From positions 186,001 to 250,000 of the forward strand of contig NZ_JAMFLY010000002.1 of NCBI RefSeq assembly GCF_023502235.1: a DNA stretch of 64,000 bases, in the 5' to 3' direction. Of this stretch, positions 26,364 through 35,232 are shown piece by piece. Position 1 is the stretch's first letter; the number at the start of each line of letters is the position of its first letter. The notes beneath the pieces are model-generated. The model saw only the letters and a program-made list of their open reading frames with translations, ran no database searches and was not told where the DNA came from. A program made the translations under genes and the position numbers. Source of the DNA: Flagellimonas myxillae. Lineage in GTDB: Bacteria > Bacteroidota > Bacteroidia > Flavobacteriales > Flavobacteriaceae.

Positions 26364-28298
26364 ATGAAACTGAAAAACCTATTTGTTATGGCCATTTTTG
26401 CCTTGGCTGCCGTTTCCTGTAGCAAGGATGATGGCAAAGACCCGAACGGAGTCCCAAGCATTACCCCTGACCAAATCTTTAATCTGCCCGAAACCAAAGT
26501 CCCAGGTGATAATCTTGGTAAAGTGCAGGCGTCCGACCCAGACGGTGACCCTTTGACCTACTCCATTAGTGGAGAGGCCGGGCCCTTTGTTATAAATAGC
26601 ACCACCGGAGTTCTGGGTTTGGCCGAAGGCCAAAGTTTGGATTTTGACACCACCAATACCTACACGCTTACCATTAAAGTGACCGATAACTCGGACACCG
26701 CCACGGAGACCATTACTATCAACGTGATCCAAATAGACCCTGAAAACCTTGCCCCTCTTATTGTGGAAGATCAAGAATTCCCTGTTGACGAGAATGTCAC
26801 AGAAGATTTTATCATTGGGAGTGTCCAGGCATCCGACCCAGAGGAAGGCGCGCTGACATTTTCTATTACAACTGATGCAAGTGAACTCTTTGAAATATCT
26901 GAAGATGGAAAGCTAAGCTTGGTTGTTGGTGCCTCTTTGGATTACTAACAGATGTCATCTTACGGGTTGACCGTAAGTGTATATGATGGTCAGCATGCAA
27001 GCAGTGAACAAATAACTATAAATGTCAACAATGTTAATGAGACCCCTAGCGTATCCAATCAGGAATTTGAAGTCAAGGAGGACGTTACCGTGAATGTGGT
27101 ACTTGGAACCCTGGAGGTATCCGATCCGGAGAATGATGATTTGACATTTGGCATCAAAACCAATGATGCAGACCTTTTTGAAATAGATAGTACCACTGGT
27201 GATATCAGATTGACCCAGGGACAAAATCTTGATTTTGAGAGCTCGGAACAACACTTGATTGTTGTTACGGTGGCAGACGATGAATTCATTGTTGAATTGG
27301 AAGTTAGATTTATAGTACAGAATGTTATTGAAAGCCCTTCCGAAGATCCTTCAGCATTTGTCACAACATGGTATGTTATCGATGCCAATGAAGTTATCGT
27401 TGTAGGTACTGATCCAGATGACTTATTTATCGACGGCTATGACTATACCATTGATTGGGGTGATGGTTTTGTTGAACACATAACTAATAATGAGCCGCCG
27501 TATCACATTTATGCACAACCTGGCATAAAAACTGTGTCCATTAACGGTGAATTTCCCAGTATTGACTTGCCTTACAATTCCTATGGCTCTAAGCTACACA
27601 GTATTGAACAATGGGGTGAAATACAATGGAAGGACCTAACCTTCTCTTTTGCCCACTGCATGAACATGCACTATAATGCAACAGATACGCCAGATTTGTC
27701 TCATGTTACAGATTTAACCGGAATGTTCCTAAATGCCGCCACATTCAATGGTGGAGACCTAAGTGGATGGGATGTGAGCAATATTACAAACATGTCCCAA
27801 ATGTTTGAGGGTGCAACCGAGTTTAATGGCAATATTGGCAATTGGCATGTAAACAATGTGACAAATATGGAACACATGTTTTTGGGTGCAGAGTCATTCA
27901 ATCAAAATTTGGAGAATTGGGTGGTGTCTAAGGTGGAGAACATGGACAGCATGTTCGCCCAAGCTCATAAATTTAATGGTAACGTTACCAATTGGAATGT
28001 GCAAAGCGTTGAGGATTTTAGCGCTATGTTCCTCGGAGCATTTGCATTTAATCAGAACCTTGGGGGTTGGAACATAAAAAGTGCTACAGCAATGAATGGA
28101 ATGCTAAGTAGTTCTGGGGTGGATATCCCCAATTATAACAATACCCTAATCGGGTGGAGTCAGCAACAAGATCTACCAACTGGTATTTCACTTGGCGCAT
28201 TTGATTTAGTTTATTGTGGGGATGACGCTATTGAGGCACGAAATTTTCTAACAGGTGCAAAGCAATGGACTATTACTAACGATTTTGAGTGTAACTAA
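26364..28298 (+). pseudogene. Cadherin-repeat / BspA-like surface lipoprotein broken by an in-frame stop
   Basis: One frame of 645 codons, interrupted only by TAA at 26946-26948. Before it: a lipoprotein signal (ALAAVSC, Cys19) and two cadherin-like repeats. After it: the rest of repeat two, a third repeat, a PKD-like part (YTIDWGDGFVE) and about five BspA/DUF285 repeats of some 25 residues (FNGNIGNWHVNNVTNMEHMF and relatives). The stop sits where repeats one and three have an acidic residue (LDF-D and LDF-E), with unchanged spacing on both sides. A single base change from GAA would create it. The downstream part (ATG 26952) has no signal peptide, so a working product would need readthrough. 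No type IX C-terminal signal is seen. Confidence 0.75.
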
Positions 28299-28316
28299 TC
28301 CGCAAAACATCATTTT

Positions 28317-28347
28317 AAAGCCTCTTCAGCTTAAGAGAAGGGGCTTT
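28317..28347. terminator. Two-way intrinsic terminator
   Basis: AAAGCCTCTT (28317-28326) pairs with AAGAGAAGGGGCTTT (28333-28347) with a small bulge, followed by a T-rich stretch. It lies between the convergent lipoprotein and trhO genes and can serve both. Confidence 0.6.
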
Positions 28348-28388
28348 CTGTTTCTGTTTATTTTATTCCTCCTGTAAATACCAAAAGG

Positions 28389-29420
28389 TCACTTTTTATA
28401 CTTCAATACCTCCGAACGCCCCTTTTTAAAAATCTTATTGCTAGCGTGTTTGCCTTTACGTAAACGCTTTTGTTCTTCAAAAGGCAAAGCATGTACCTCC
28501 TTACAGTCAGTAGAGCAACAGTTGTCCATGGCGGTGGCACATTCGTCGCATTGGATAAAGAGCAAATGACAAGCCTCGTTGGCACAGTTTACATGGGTGT
28601 CGCAGGGCTTACCACATTGGTGACAATTAGCAATCACATCTTCGGAAATACGCTCTCCCCTACGGTGATCAAACACAAAGTTCTTGCCCAAAAATTTGTT
28701 CTCCAGGCCTTCCGCTTTTACTTGGCGGGTGTACTCAATAATTCCACCCTCTAGTTGATACACATTCTTAAACCCTTTGTGCTTATAATAGGCGCTGGCT
28801 TTTTCACATCGGATGCCACCCGTGCAGTACATCACCAATTTTTTGTCTTCTTTGTGTTCCTTTAGGTCGTTTTCAATAATGTCCAAAGAATCCCTAAAAG
28901 TATCCACATCGGGAGTAACGGCATTTTTAAAGTGGCCTATCTCACTTTCGTAGTGGTTGCGCATATCCACAAGAACCGTGTCTGGGTCCTCAATTAGCTC
29001 GTTGAATTTTTCAGCCCCCACATGCACACCCTTGTCGGTAACGTCAAAAGTGTTGTCGTTCAATCCGTCCGCCACAATTTTGTGTCGTACTTTGACCTTA
29101 AGTTTTAAGAAAGATTTGTTGTCTTGTTCCACGGCAATATTCAAACGAACATTTTCCAAAAACGAAATACTGTCCAAATGGGCCTTAAAAGCCCCAAAGT
29201 TATCTGCGGGAACTGAAAGCTGCGCGTTGACGCCTTCTTTGGCCACGTAAATCCGGCCCAGAACGTCCATTTCGTTCCAAGCAATGAATAAGTGGTTTCT
29301 TAAAATCTGTGGATTTCCAATGTGTGCGTATGCATAGAAAGAGATGGTCAACCGATCCTTGCCGGCTTCCTCGATTAATTTTTCTCTTTCCTTAGCACTT
29401 AATGTATTGTACAGTTGCAT
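28389..29420 (-). CDS. trhO: tRNA uridine(34) hydroxylase, rhodanese family
   Basis: 343 residues. The oxygen-dependent TrhO (YceA) family hydroxylates U34 of certain tRNAs to 5-hydroxyuridine. An N-terminal acylphosphatase-like domain (FYAYAHIGNP) is followed by the rhodanese domain with active-site loop MYCTGGIRCEKAS near residue 200. The C-terminal tail is rich in Cys (CHQCGKPC, CANEACHLLFIQCDEC), a likely zinc site as in the longer members of the family. Cytoplasmic. Monocistronic; its upstream region lies in the 297-nt gap shared with recA. Confidence 0.93.
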   Translation of the reverse strand: MQLYNTLSAKEREKLIEEAGKDRLTISFYAYAHIGNPQILRNHLFIAWNEMDVLGRIYVAKEGVNAQLSVPADNFGAFKAHLDSISFLENVRLNIAVEQDNKSFLKLKVKVRHKIVADGLNDNTFDVTDKGVHVGAEKFNELIEDPDTVLVDMRNHYESEIGHFKNAVTPDVDTFRDSLDIIENDLKEHKEDKKLVMYCTGGIRCEKASAYYKHKGFKNVYQLEGGIIEYTRQVKAEGLENKFLGKNFVFDHRRGERISEDVIANCHQCGKPCDTHVNCANEACHLLFIQCDECATAMDNCCSTDCKEVHALPFEEQKRLRKGKHASNKIFKKGRSEVLKYKK

Positions 29421-29666
29421 GCTATACCAATAGTTTAAGTTAAGAATAGATTGTCCTAAAAGTGCGGCAAAGTTATAAAATCCTATGGGCTAAAAAAGAA
29501 AAAGGGCTTCTTAAAAAAGAAACCCCTCCCAACCGATTAATCCTTTTTCATAGCGCAAAATTTCCCTTTTGCCCAAAGGCAACGAACCCAAGCTAGGGCC
29601 CGCTATGATAATACGAGTTAGTACACAGTAGATACAGTTGTTCAAAAAGGTTGCGTGACCCTATTG

Positions 29667-29694
29667 TTGCGTGCGAAAAGAAATGGTATTTTTA
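29667..29694 (+). promoter_or_regulatory. Promoter of recA
   Basis: TTG (29667-29669), 17 nt, TATTTTTA (29687-29694): seven of eight positions of the -7 consensus TAnnTTTG. Transcription would start near 29700, leaving a short leader before the ATG at 29718. The remainder of the 297-nt gap (29421-29717) holds a weak inverted repeat (AAGGGCTTCTT / AAGAAACCCCT near 29500-29527) and nothing else I recognise. No SOS box was identified. Confidence 0.45.
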
Positions 29695-29717
29695 GCCTTC
29701 CTAATTTAAAGAAAGAT

Positions 29718-30725
29718 ATGAGCAGCGAGAAAGATGCAAAATTAAAGGCCTTAAAATTAACCCTTGACAAATTGGATAAAACCTACGGAAAGGGTGCGGT
29801 AATGAAGCTGGGTGACAGTGTTGTTGAAGATGTGGAAGTAATCCCTTCGGGATCCTTGGGACTTGATATTGCATTGGGTGTTTCAGGATACCCACGAGGG
29901 AGGGTCATAGAAATATATGGTCCCGAATCGTCCGGTAAAACCACCCTAACCTTGCATGCCATTGCCGAAGCCCAAAAAAATGGGGGTATTGCCGCATTTA
30001 TTGATGCAGAGCACGCTTTTGATAGATTTTACGCCCAGAAACTGGGAGTGGATATAGATAATCTGATCATTTCCCAACCCGATCACGGGGAGCAAGCATT
30101 GGAAATTGCCGATAACCTTATTCGTTCTGGGGCTATAGACATCGTAATTGTGGATTCTGTTGCCGCATTGACCCCGAAAAGTGAGATTGAAGGGGAAATG
30201 GGGGATTCCAAAATGGGATTACATGCACGTTTGATGTCCCAGGCTTTACGAAAATTGACTTCGACCATAAGCAAGACCAATTGTACCGTGATTTTTATTA
30301 ACCAACTTCGGGAAAAAATCGGGGTCATGTTTGGTAATCCAGAAACGACCACTGGGGGGAATGCCCTTAAATTTTATGCCTCGGTACGTTTGGATATCCG
30401 AAGGTCTACCCAGATCAAGGACACGGATGGTACTGTACAAGGAAACAAGACCCGTGTAAAAGTGGTGAAAAACAAGGTGGCTCCGCCATTTAAAACTGCA
30501 GAGTTCGATATTATGTATGGGGAAGGGATTTCCAAAATTGGTGAGATACTGGATTTGGGAGTTGCCTATGAAATTGTGAAGAAAAGCGGTTCATGGTTCA
30601 GTTATGGTGACACCAAATTGGGTCAGGGAAGGGACGCCGTAAAGGCCTTGTTACAGGACAATCCGGAACTTTCCGAAGAACTTGAGGCCAAAATCAAGGA
30701 GGCGATTACCTTGGTAAGCGCCTAA
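29718..30725 (+). CDS. recA: Recombinase RecA
   Basis: 335 residues from the ATG at 29718; in-frame upstream TTG codons are not needed because family members begin at this point. Walker A GPESSGKT (68-75), [20 protein letters not shown] (Walker B and loop 1 region), [19 protein letters not shown] (loop 2) and [17 protein letters not shown]. RecA polymerises on single-stranded DNA, drives homologous pairing and triggers LexA cleavage where LexA exists. Length is normal; no intein. Confidence 0.98.
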   Translation: MSSEKDAKLKALKLTLDKLDKTYGKGAVMKLGDSVVEDVEVIPSGSLGLDIALGVSGYPRGRVIEIYGPESSGKTTLTLHAIAEAQKNGGIAAFIDAEHAFDRFYAQKLGVDIDNLIISQPDHGEQALEIADNLIRSGAIDIVIVDSVAALTPKSEIEGEMGDSKMGLHARLMSQALRKLTSTISKTNCTVIFINQLREKIGVMFGNPETTTGGNALKFYASVRLDIRRSTQIKDTDGTVQGNKTRVKVVKNKVAPPFKTAEFDIMYGEGISKIGEILDLGVAYEIVKKSGSWFSYGDTKLGQGRDAVKALLQDNPELSEELEAKIKEAITLVSA

Positions 30726-30803
30726 CCTCTCCCTCGTTAAGGTTGCAAAACTTACGCAACCCTTGAGATTGCTGCTCATCTAGGAATAAAAAAGGAATTT
30801 TTT

Positions 30804-31226
30804 ATGATGAAAAAGGCAATAATGCTGATCATGCTGTTTGGAACGGTGTTACTGTTCAATGCCTGTAATTTGGACGATGGACAAAACTTTCGTTTTACTA
30901 CCTTGTCCATTGTGGATGCCCAAGTCCCAGAATTCTTTGAGCTGAATCAAAGGTACAGTATAGAGGTCACCTATATCAGACCTGATGCTTGTACTTTTTT
31001 TGAAGGGTTCGATGTAGCTAGGACTGCCCAGACCGATCGCGATGTGGTCGTTATTGGGTCAGTACTTACGGACGATACGGCATGTGCACAGTTAGCGGAG
31101 GAAGTCAAGGCATCCTTCGATTTTAACGTGTTGTATTCAGGAGAGTACCATTTCAGGTTTTACACTGGGCAAGATGAAGAGGACAACTCAGAGTTTTTGG
31201 AATTTATAATTCCGGTAATGGACTAA
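30804..31226 (+). CDS. Hypothetical lipoprotein
   Basis: 140 residues (starts at Met1 or Met2 are equally possible). The signal ends in LLFNAC with the Cys at 21. The mature part is acidic, with a likely Ig-like or beta-sandwich fold (RYSIEVTYIRPDACTFFEGF, GEYHFRFYTG) and two Cys that could pair. Not recognised. It lies 42 nt before the sigma-factor gene on the same strand and could be part of that envelope-sensing unit. Confidence 0.75.
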   Translation: MMKKAIMLIMLFGTVLLFNACNLDDGQNFRFTTLSIVDAQVPEFFELNQRYSIEVTYIRPDACTFFEGFDVARTAQTDRDVVVIGSVLTDDTACAQLAEEVKASFDFNVLYSGEYHFRFYTGQDEEDNSEFLEFIIPVMD

Positions 31227-31268
31227 TTAACGAACAAAAGACATCCATAATCCAAAATTAACCAACAT

Positions 31269-31799
31269 TTGGATATAGAAGAGCTGATACATAATTGCAA
31301 AAAAGGCAAAAGACAGGCGCAAGCCGAATTGTACCGGAAATATTCCGGTATTCTTTTCGGAATGTGTTTGAAGTATTCCAGAAACAAGACGGAGGCCGAG
31401 GACAATTTGCATGACAGCTTTATGACCATTTTCAATAAGATAGACCAATACAAGTTCAATGGGTCTTTTGAAGGTTGGATGAAAAGAATCACTGTGAACA
31501 CAGTGCTTCAGAAATATAGAAAAGAACAGTATTTGGATGTGGTCTCGGAAAATGTTGGGGAAGATTTGGATGTGGATACCGAGCGAACTGACATTAGTTT
31601 GTCCACCTTGTTGGGACACATACAAGAATTACCCAATAAGTATAGGTTGACATTTAACCTGTACGTGTTGGACGGCTATAGCCATAAAGAGATAAGTGAG
31701 ATGTTGGGAACATCCACGGGAACCTCAAAATCAAACTTGGCTAGGGCCAAAATGATTTTGCGGGAAAAGATAGATAAGGAAAACATAAACATTGCTTAG
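31269..31799 (+). CDS. ECF-type RNA polymerase sigma factor
   Basis: 176 residues with a TTG start (MDIEELIHNCKKGKRQAQ). Region 2 contains YRKYSGILFGMCLKYSRNKT and EAEDNLHDSFMTIF; region 4 contains LPNKYRLTFNLYVLDGYSHK and LGTSTGTSKSNLARAK, the -35-binding helix-turn-helix. The stop codon directly abuts the ATG of the next gene (0 nt), which encodes a membrane-spanning protein likely to be its anti-sigma factor. The regulon is unknown. Confidence 0.95.
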   Translation: MDIEELIHNCKKGKRQAQAELYRKYSGILFGMCLKYSRNKTEAEDNLHDSFMTIFNKIDQYKFNGSFEGWMKRITVNTVLQKYRKEQYLDVVSENVGEDLDVDTERTDISLSTLLGHIQELPNKYRLTFNLYVLDGYSHKEISEMLGTSTGTSKSNLARAKMILREKIDKENINIA

Positions 31800-33332
31800 A
31801 TGGGGAAAAAGAATTTAGAGCAAATGTTCAAAGAAAGACTGGGGGATTATCAAGAACTTCCAGATGACAAAGTATGGAAGGCTATCGAGGCTTCTTTGGA
31901 CAAAAAGAAACAAAAGAAAAGGGTAGTGCCCTTATGGTGGCGACTTGGGGGAGTTGCGGCCGTGTTTGCAATCCTATTGTATGTGATCAACCCATTGGGT
32001 GGAACAGATGGGGAAGAACAGATTACCGTCACGGAAATTGAAAACCCGGAATCATCTGGGGAAAAAAAGGCTGATGACGATGTCTTGAAATCGACCGACC
32101 CCCTGGATCAGGAGAACGCGGTAGCTGATCAAGATGACAACAGGTCCGAATCCATGAACGATGCCGTTGCCGATGTTGAGGAAGGCAGTGGAACCAAGGT
32201 GATTGGGAACCAAAGTCAGTTGACCCAAGAACAGTTGGCCGTCTCCGATGCTGAACAGCAAACCAAGAATACATCCCTTGACAAACAAGGAGATGGAATT
32301 AAGAATGACGATCTAAGGAACGTTTCCACTGCTATTGCCGAAAATGGAAATAACCAGGAATCCGAATTGGAAAAACAGCATCAAAAGGATGCTTTGCAAA
32401 ACCCAGAAGGATTGGAAACTAGTACAGAAAGGGATGCCATTGCTGAAAATGTTTCTGATAAAGCTATTCCGAAGCAAGAAAACGCACTAGAACAAACAAC
32501 AGAAGAAACGGTTGTTGCGCAGACAAATACAGAGAATCCAGAAGAAGGCAAGCAATCCATTTATGATGCGATTGCCGAACATGAGGATGAAGTTGTTGCA
32601 CAAGGGATTGCCAATAAGTGGTCAATCGGGCCTTCGGTGGCTCCCGTATATTTTAGTGCTTCCGGGGAAGGTTCCCCTGTACATTCCAGTTTTGCCTCCA
32701 ACTCCAAATCCGGTAATGTGGACTTGAGTTATGGACTTACGGTTGCTTATGAGGTCACTAAGAAATTAAAAGTGCGGACTGGGGTGCATCGGGTAAATTT
32801 TGGATATGATACCAACGATGTGGTCTTTACCTCCTCTTTTGATGGATCCATAAACCTAATTGACAATATTGACTATAGCCAGCAGTCCCAAAACATAGTT
32901 CTGGAAAGTAGGGACAAGGGTGCCCTAAGTCTAGATAAGGAAGAGGTTGCTTCAGCGGCAGATGCGATTTTGGATGGAAAAATGATTCAGAATTTGGGTT
33001 ATCTAGAAATCCCATTGGAACTGAACTATAGTCTGATCGATAAAAAATTGGGAGTTGATCTTATTGGTGGAATCAGTTCTTTGTTCTTGGTAGACAATTC
33101 GGTTTTGCTTGAATCCGAAGGATTGGTTACCGAGGTTGGGGAAGCCAATAATGCAAACTCCATGAACTTTAGTACCAATATTGGGCTTGGATTCAATTAT
33201 GAATTCTCTCCCAAAGTACAATTGAACCTAGAACCGGTGTTCAAATACCAATTGAATACTTTTTCAGATACTTCTGGCTCTTTTAGGCCCTTTTCGGTTG
33301 GAGTGTATAGTGGATTTAGGTTGAAATTCTAA
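31800..33332 (+). CDS. Candidate dual-membrane anti-sigma factor with C-terminal beta-barrel
   Basis: 510 residues. Residues 1-44 are a basic cytoplasmic segment with an anti-sigma-like helix (LPDDKVWKAIEASLDKK). Residues 46-66 form one membrane segment. Residues 67-270 are an acidic, low-complexity linker with five copies of a [NDT]A[IV]A[DE] motif (106, 121, 177, 212, 256). Residues 272-510 alternate beta-strands with turns and end in VGVYSGFRLKF, as expected of an outer-membrane beta-barrel. One chain would thus reach from sigma factor to outer membrane. A similar arrangement is known for the Dma anti-sigma factors of Bacteroides thetaiotaomicron. It is translated directly after the sigma gene. 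Confidence 0.72.
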   Translation: MGKKNLEQMFKERLGDYQELPDDKVWKAIEASLDKKKQKKRVVPLWWRLGGVAAVFAILLYVINPLGGTDGEEQITVTEIENPESSGEKKADDDVLKSTDPLDQENAVADQDDNRSESMNDAVADVEEGSGTKVIGNQSQLTQEQLAVSDAEQQTKNTSLDKQGDGIKNDDLRNVSTAIAENGNNQESELEKQHQKDALQNPEGLETSTERDAIAENVSDKAIPKQENALEQTTEETVVAQTNTENPEEGKQSIYDAIAEHEDEVVAQGIANKWSIGPSVAPVYFSASGEGSPVHSSFASNSKSGNVDLSYGLTVAYEVTKKLKVRTGVHRVNFGYDTNDVVFTSSFDGSINLIDNIDYSQQSQNIVLESRDKGALSLDKEEVASAADAILDGKMIQNLGYLEIPLELNYSLIDKKLGVDLIGGISSLFLVDNSVLLESEGLVTEVGEANNANSMNFSTNIGLGFNYEFSPKVQLNLEPVFKYQLNTFSDTSGSFRPFSVGVYSGFRLKF

Positions 33333-33383
33333 GAGTACAACGGACTCGTGGCGTAAAGAGTCCAAAAACGTTGGTTAGGAAGG

Positions 33384-33399
33384 TTGCCCCTTTAGGCAA
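33384..33399. other. Small hairpin before the main terminator
   Basis: TTGCC (33384-33388), CCTTTA, GGCAA (33395-33399): perfect 5-bp stem in the leader of the stronger hairpin at 33406-33431. May be part of a double terminator. Confidence 0.35.
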
Positions 33400-33405
33400 T
33401 CATCA

Positions 33406-33431
33406 AACACCCCGCAACTTTGTGGGGTGTT
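33406..33431 (+). terminator. Intrinsic terminator of the sigma/anti-sigma unit
   Basis: AACACCCCGCAA (33406-33417), CT, TTGTGGGGTGTT (33420-33431): a 12-bp stem with one G-T pair, followed by a short TTC run. It lies 73 nt after the anti-sigma stop codon and before the kinase gene. Confidence 0.7.
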
Positions 33432-33471
33432 TTCATGTAATGCCATTTCTTGGTGATACAGTTGAAATTGG

Positions 33472-34722
33472 TTGTCCGTGATTTCCTCTTCGAATCGAAG
33501 TAAAACCTCCACTTTGCAAAAAATCATTAATTTGAACTCCTTACAAAGTCCCTTTCTTTTGAAAACTGACCATTTTGAAGACATCCTAATTTATTTTTCC
33601 GAATCCCTTTTAGGAAAGGAAAACGAGGACGAAATCCTTTGGGACCTAGCCAAGAACTGTATCGCAAAATTGGGATTTGTGGATTGTGTGGTCTATCTCA
33701 TTTTGGAAGACCGGGAACTTCTGGTTCAAAAGGCAGCCTATGGACCCAAAAACCCCAAAGACCATAAACTGTACAATCCGGTGGAAATTGTGTTGGGGCA
33801 TGGCATAACGGGCTCGGTGGCTGTGTCCGGCAAGGCTGAAATTATTCCCGACACCTCAAAAGATCCAAGATACATTGTGGATGACGATAACAGGCTCTCC
33901 GAAATTTGCGTGCCCATTTCCCACGAAGACGTTATTTATGGGGTCATCGATTGTGAGCATCCGGAGAAGGAATTTTTTACCAATCACCACCTTAAAATGT
34001 TGTCCGCCATTGCCTCGATATGTGCCATAAAAATCAAAAGTGTTCGTGCGCAAAGGGCGCTGAGGGAAAAACAAGAAAAGCTACTGCAGATCAAGGAGGA
34101 AATGATAGAACTTCGGTTAAAGGCGTTGAACTCCCAGCTCAATCCGCATTTTGTGTTCAACTCGTTGAATGCCATTCAATATTATGTAACCTCCGAAGAC
34201 AAAAAATCCACTTTGGAATATTTGTCCACCTTTAGTAAACTGATCCGGTTTAACCTTAAGTATTTAGGGGCGGAGGTGGTAGAGCTAAAGGAGGAATTAA
34301 AAATGTTGGGGTGGTACCTGAAGCTTCAAAAATTGCGTTACGACCAATTTGACTATACCCTTAACATTGAGGACCCCGTTGGTAAATGGGATGCACTTAT
34401 TCCCACGGCCTTAAGCCAGTCCTTATTGGAAAATATTATAGAGAACACCATGCCGCAAGCTCCAAAGGGGCACTTGCTGGTCAACTTTAAAGTCTCCAAG
34501 ACCACAGTAATCTTGGAAACCCATTGTAGCCAATGGGGAACAAATGCGCTAGCAGATCCAAAGCCACAGTACGAGGAACAGAACGCCCAACTCTTGGATC
34601 AAATTCGGTTGCTCAATGCCAACAAGGGTTATGGGATTGACAAAGAAGTGTATCTAGATTCCGAATCCAGCGCCAGAATAACTATGCTGACCCTTCCCAA
34701 TCTTTTTTCGATGGACGCCTGA
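33472..34722 (+). CDS. GAF-domain LytS-type histidine kinase with degenerate ATPase domain
   Basis: 416 residues from a TTG at 33472; TTG 33514 is another possible start and there is no ATG upstream of the GAF domain. The GAF domain spans about residues 50-190, then a short coiled coil, then the His_kinase (LytS) motif QLNPHFVFNSLN with His226. The ATPase part keeps a rough N-box (ENIIENTM, 320-327), but the G1 box DxGxG is replaced by ETHCSQWG (349-356) and no clear G2 is seen. It may lack kinase activity. No membrane segment and no LytTR regulator nearby. The input is probably a cytoplasmic small molecule. Confidence 0.8.
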   Translation: MSVISSSNRSKTSTLQKIINLNSLQSPFLLKTDHFEDILIYFSESLLGKENEDEILWDLAKNCIAKLGFVDCVVYLILEDRELLVQKAAYGPKNPKDHKLYNPVEIVLGHGITGSVAVSGKAEIIPDTSKDPRYIVDDDNRLSEICVPISHEDVIYGVIDCEHPEKEFFTNHHLKMLSAIASICAIKIKSVRAQRALREKQEKLLQIKEEMIELRLKALNSQLNPHFVFNSLNAIQYYVTSEDKKSTLEYLSTFSKLIRFNLKYLGAEVVELKEELKMLGWYLKLQKLRYDQFDYTLNIEDPVGKWDALIPTALSQSLLENIIENTMPQAPKGHLLVNFKVSKTTVILETHCSQWGTNALADPKPQYEEQNAQLLDQIRLLNANKGYGIDKEVYLDSESSARITMLTLPNLFSMDA

Positions 34723-34746
34723 ATCTGCTTAGGGTCACATCACGCT

Positions 34747-34815
34747 GTCATCCAGAGCGGAGTCAAAAGAGCTGTCCGGATGTACTCTTAAGTTCTCGAC
34801 TCCGCCCGAACTGAC
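34747..34815. repeat. REP-like imperfect palindrome
   Basis: GAGCGGAGTC (34755-34764) and GACTCCGCCC (34798-34807) are near-perfect arms, extended outward by GTCA (34747-34750) and TGAC (34812-34815). It lies between the convergent kinase and SnoaL genes. GAGCGGAGTC-type palindromes are common between genes in Flavobacteriia. It could also end transcription from both sides. Confidence 0.5.
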
Positions 34816-34823
34816 CTTTAATT

Positions 34824-35195
34824 TTATCCGCCCATCACGGAAGGATCATAGAAAAATTGGGCCTTGGTGATTTTGCCATTTTCCACTTGGTACATGCAAA
34901 ACTCTTCCATGTTTATACGCCCACCTTGTTTAAAGGTAACATCGCTGGTCATGGGTACCACAAAGTGATTGCCCACTACCATGGGATCACCCACTGTTCC
35001 TCCGTGTGATTCTTCAATATTGCTGGCCCATTGGGCAAAACCTTGGAGAATGTTGTCCAATCCCTCGGTTCGCTCATTCGGGACTCCGGGCATTTCCACG
35101 CTTACGGCATCTTGGGCATATAGCCCATAAGCCTCGTCATACTTGCCTTCCCTACAAAGGCTTACCAACTTGTCTGCTACTTCTTGTGTTGTCAT
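34824..35195 (-). CDS. SnoaL/NTF2-like protein
   Basis: 123 residues, soluble. LCREGKYDEAYGLYAQDAVSV and VPMTSDVTFKQGG with a C-terminal VENGKITKAQFFYDP match the SnoaL-like fold (NTF2 superfamily), a conical barrel used both by small-molecule isomerases and by uncatalytic binders. No clear catalytic pair is seen. It is the last of a four-gene cassette read away from the GlxA-type regulator; 37 nt separate it from the DUF2461 gene. Confidence 0.75.
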   Translation of the reverse strand: MTTQEVADKLVSLCREGKYDEAYGLYAQDAVSVEMPGVPNERTEGLDNILQGFAQWASNIEESHGGTVGDPMVVGNHFVVPMTSDVTFKQGGRINMEEFCMYQVENGKITKAQFFYDPSVMGG

Positions 35196-35232
35196 TTTGT
35201 TTCTGTTTTATGATTAATAAATAAACTTGTGA

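Noticed and set aside
27700..28100. DNA repeats resembling a CRISPR array
   Set aside because: The period of about 75 nt reflects 25-residue BspA protein repeats; the bases differ widely and there are no spacers.
26364..28298. Frameshift or two separate genes in the cadherin/BspA lipoprotein
   Set aside because: Both parts are in the same frame and the repeat spacing is unbroken across the TAA, so a frameshift is excluded; the second part has no signal peptide or leader of its own.
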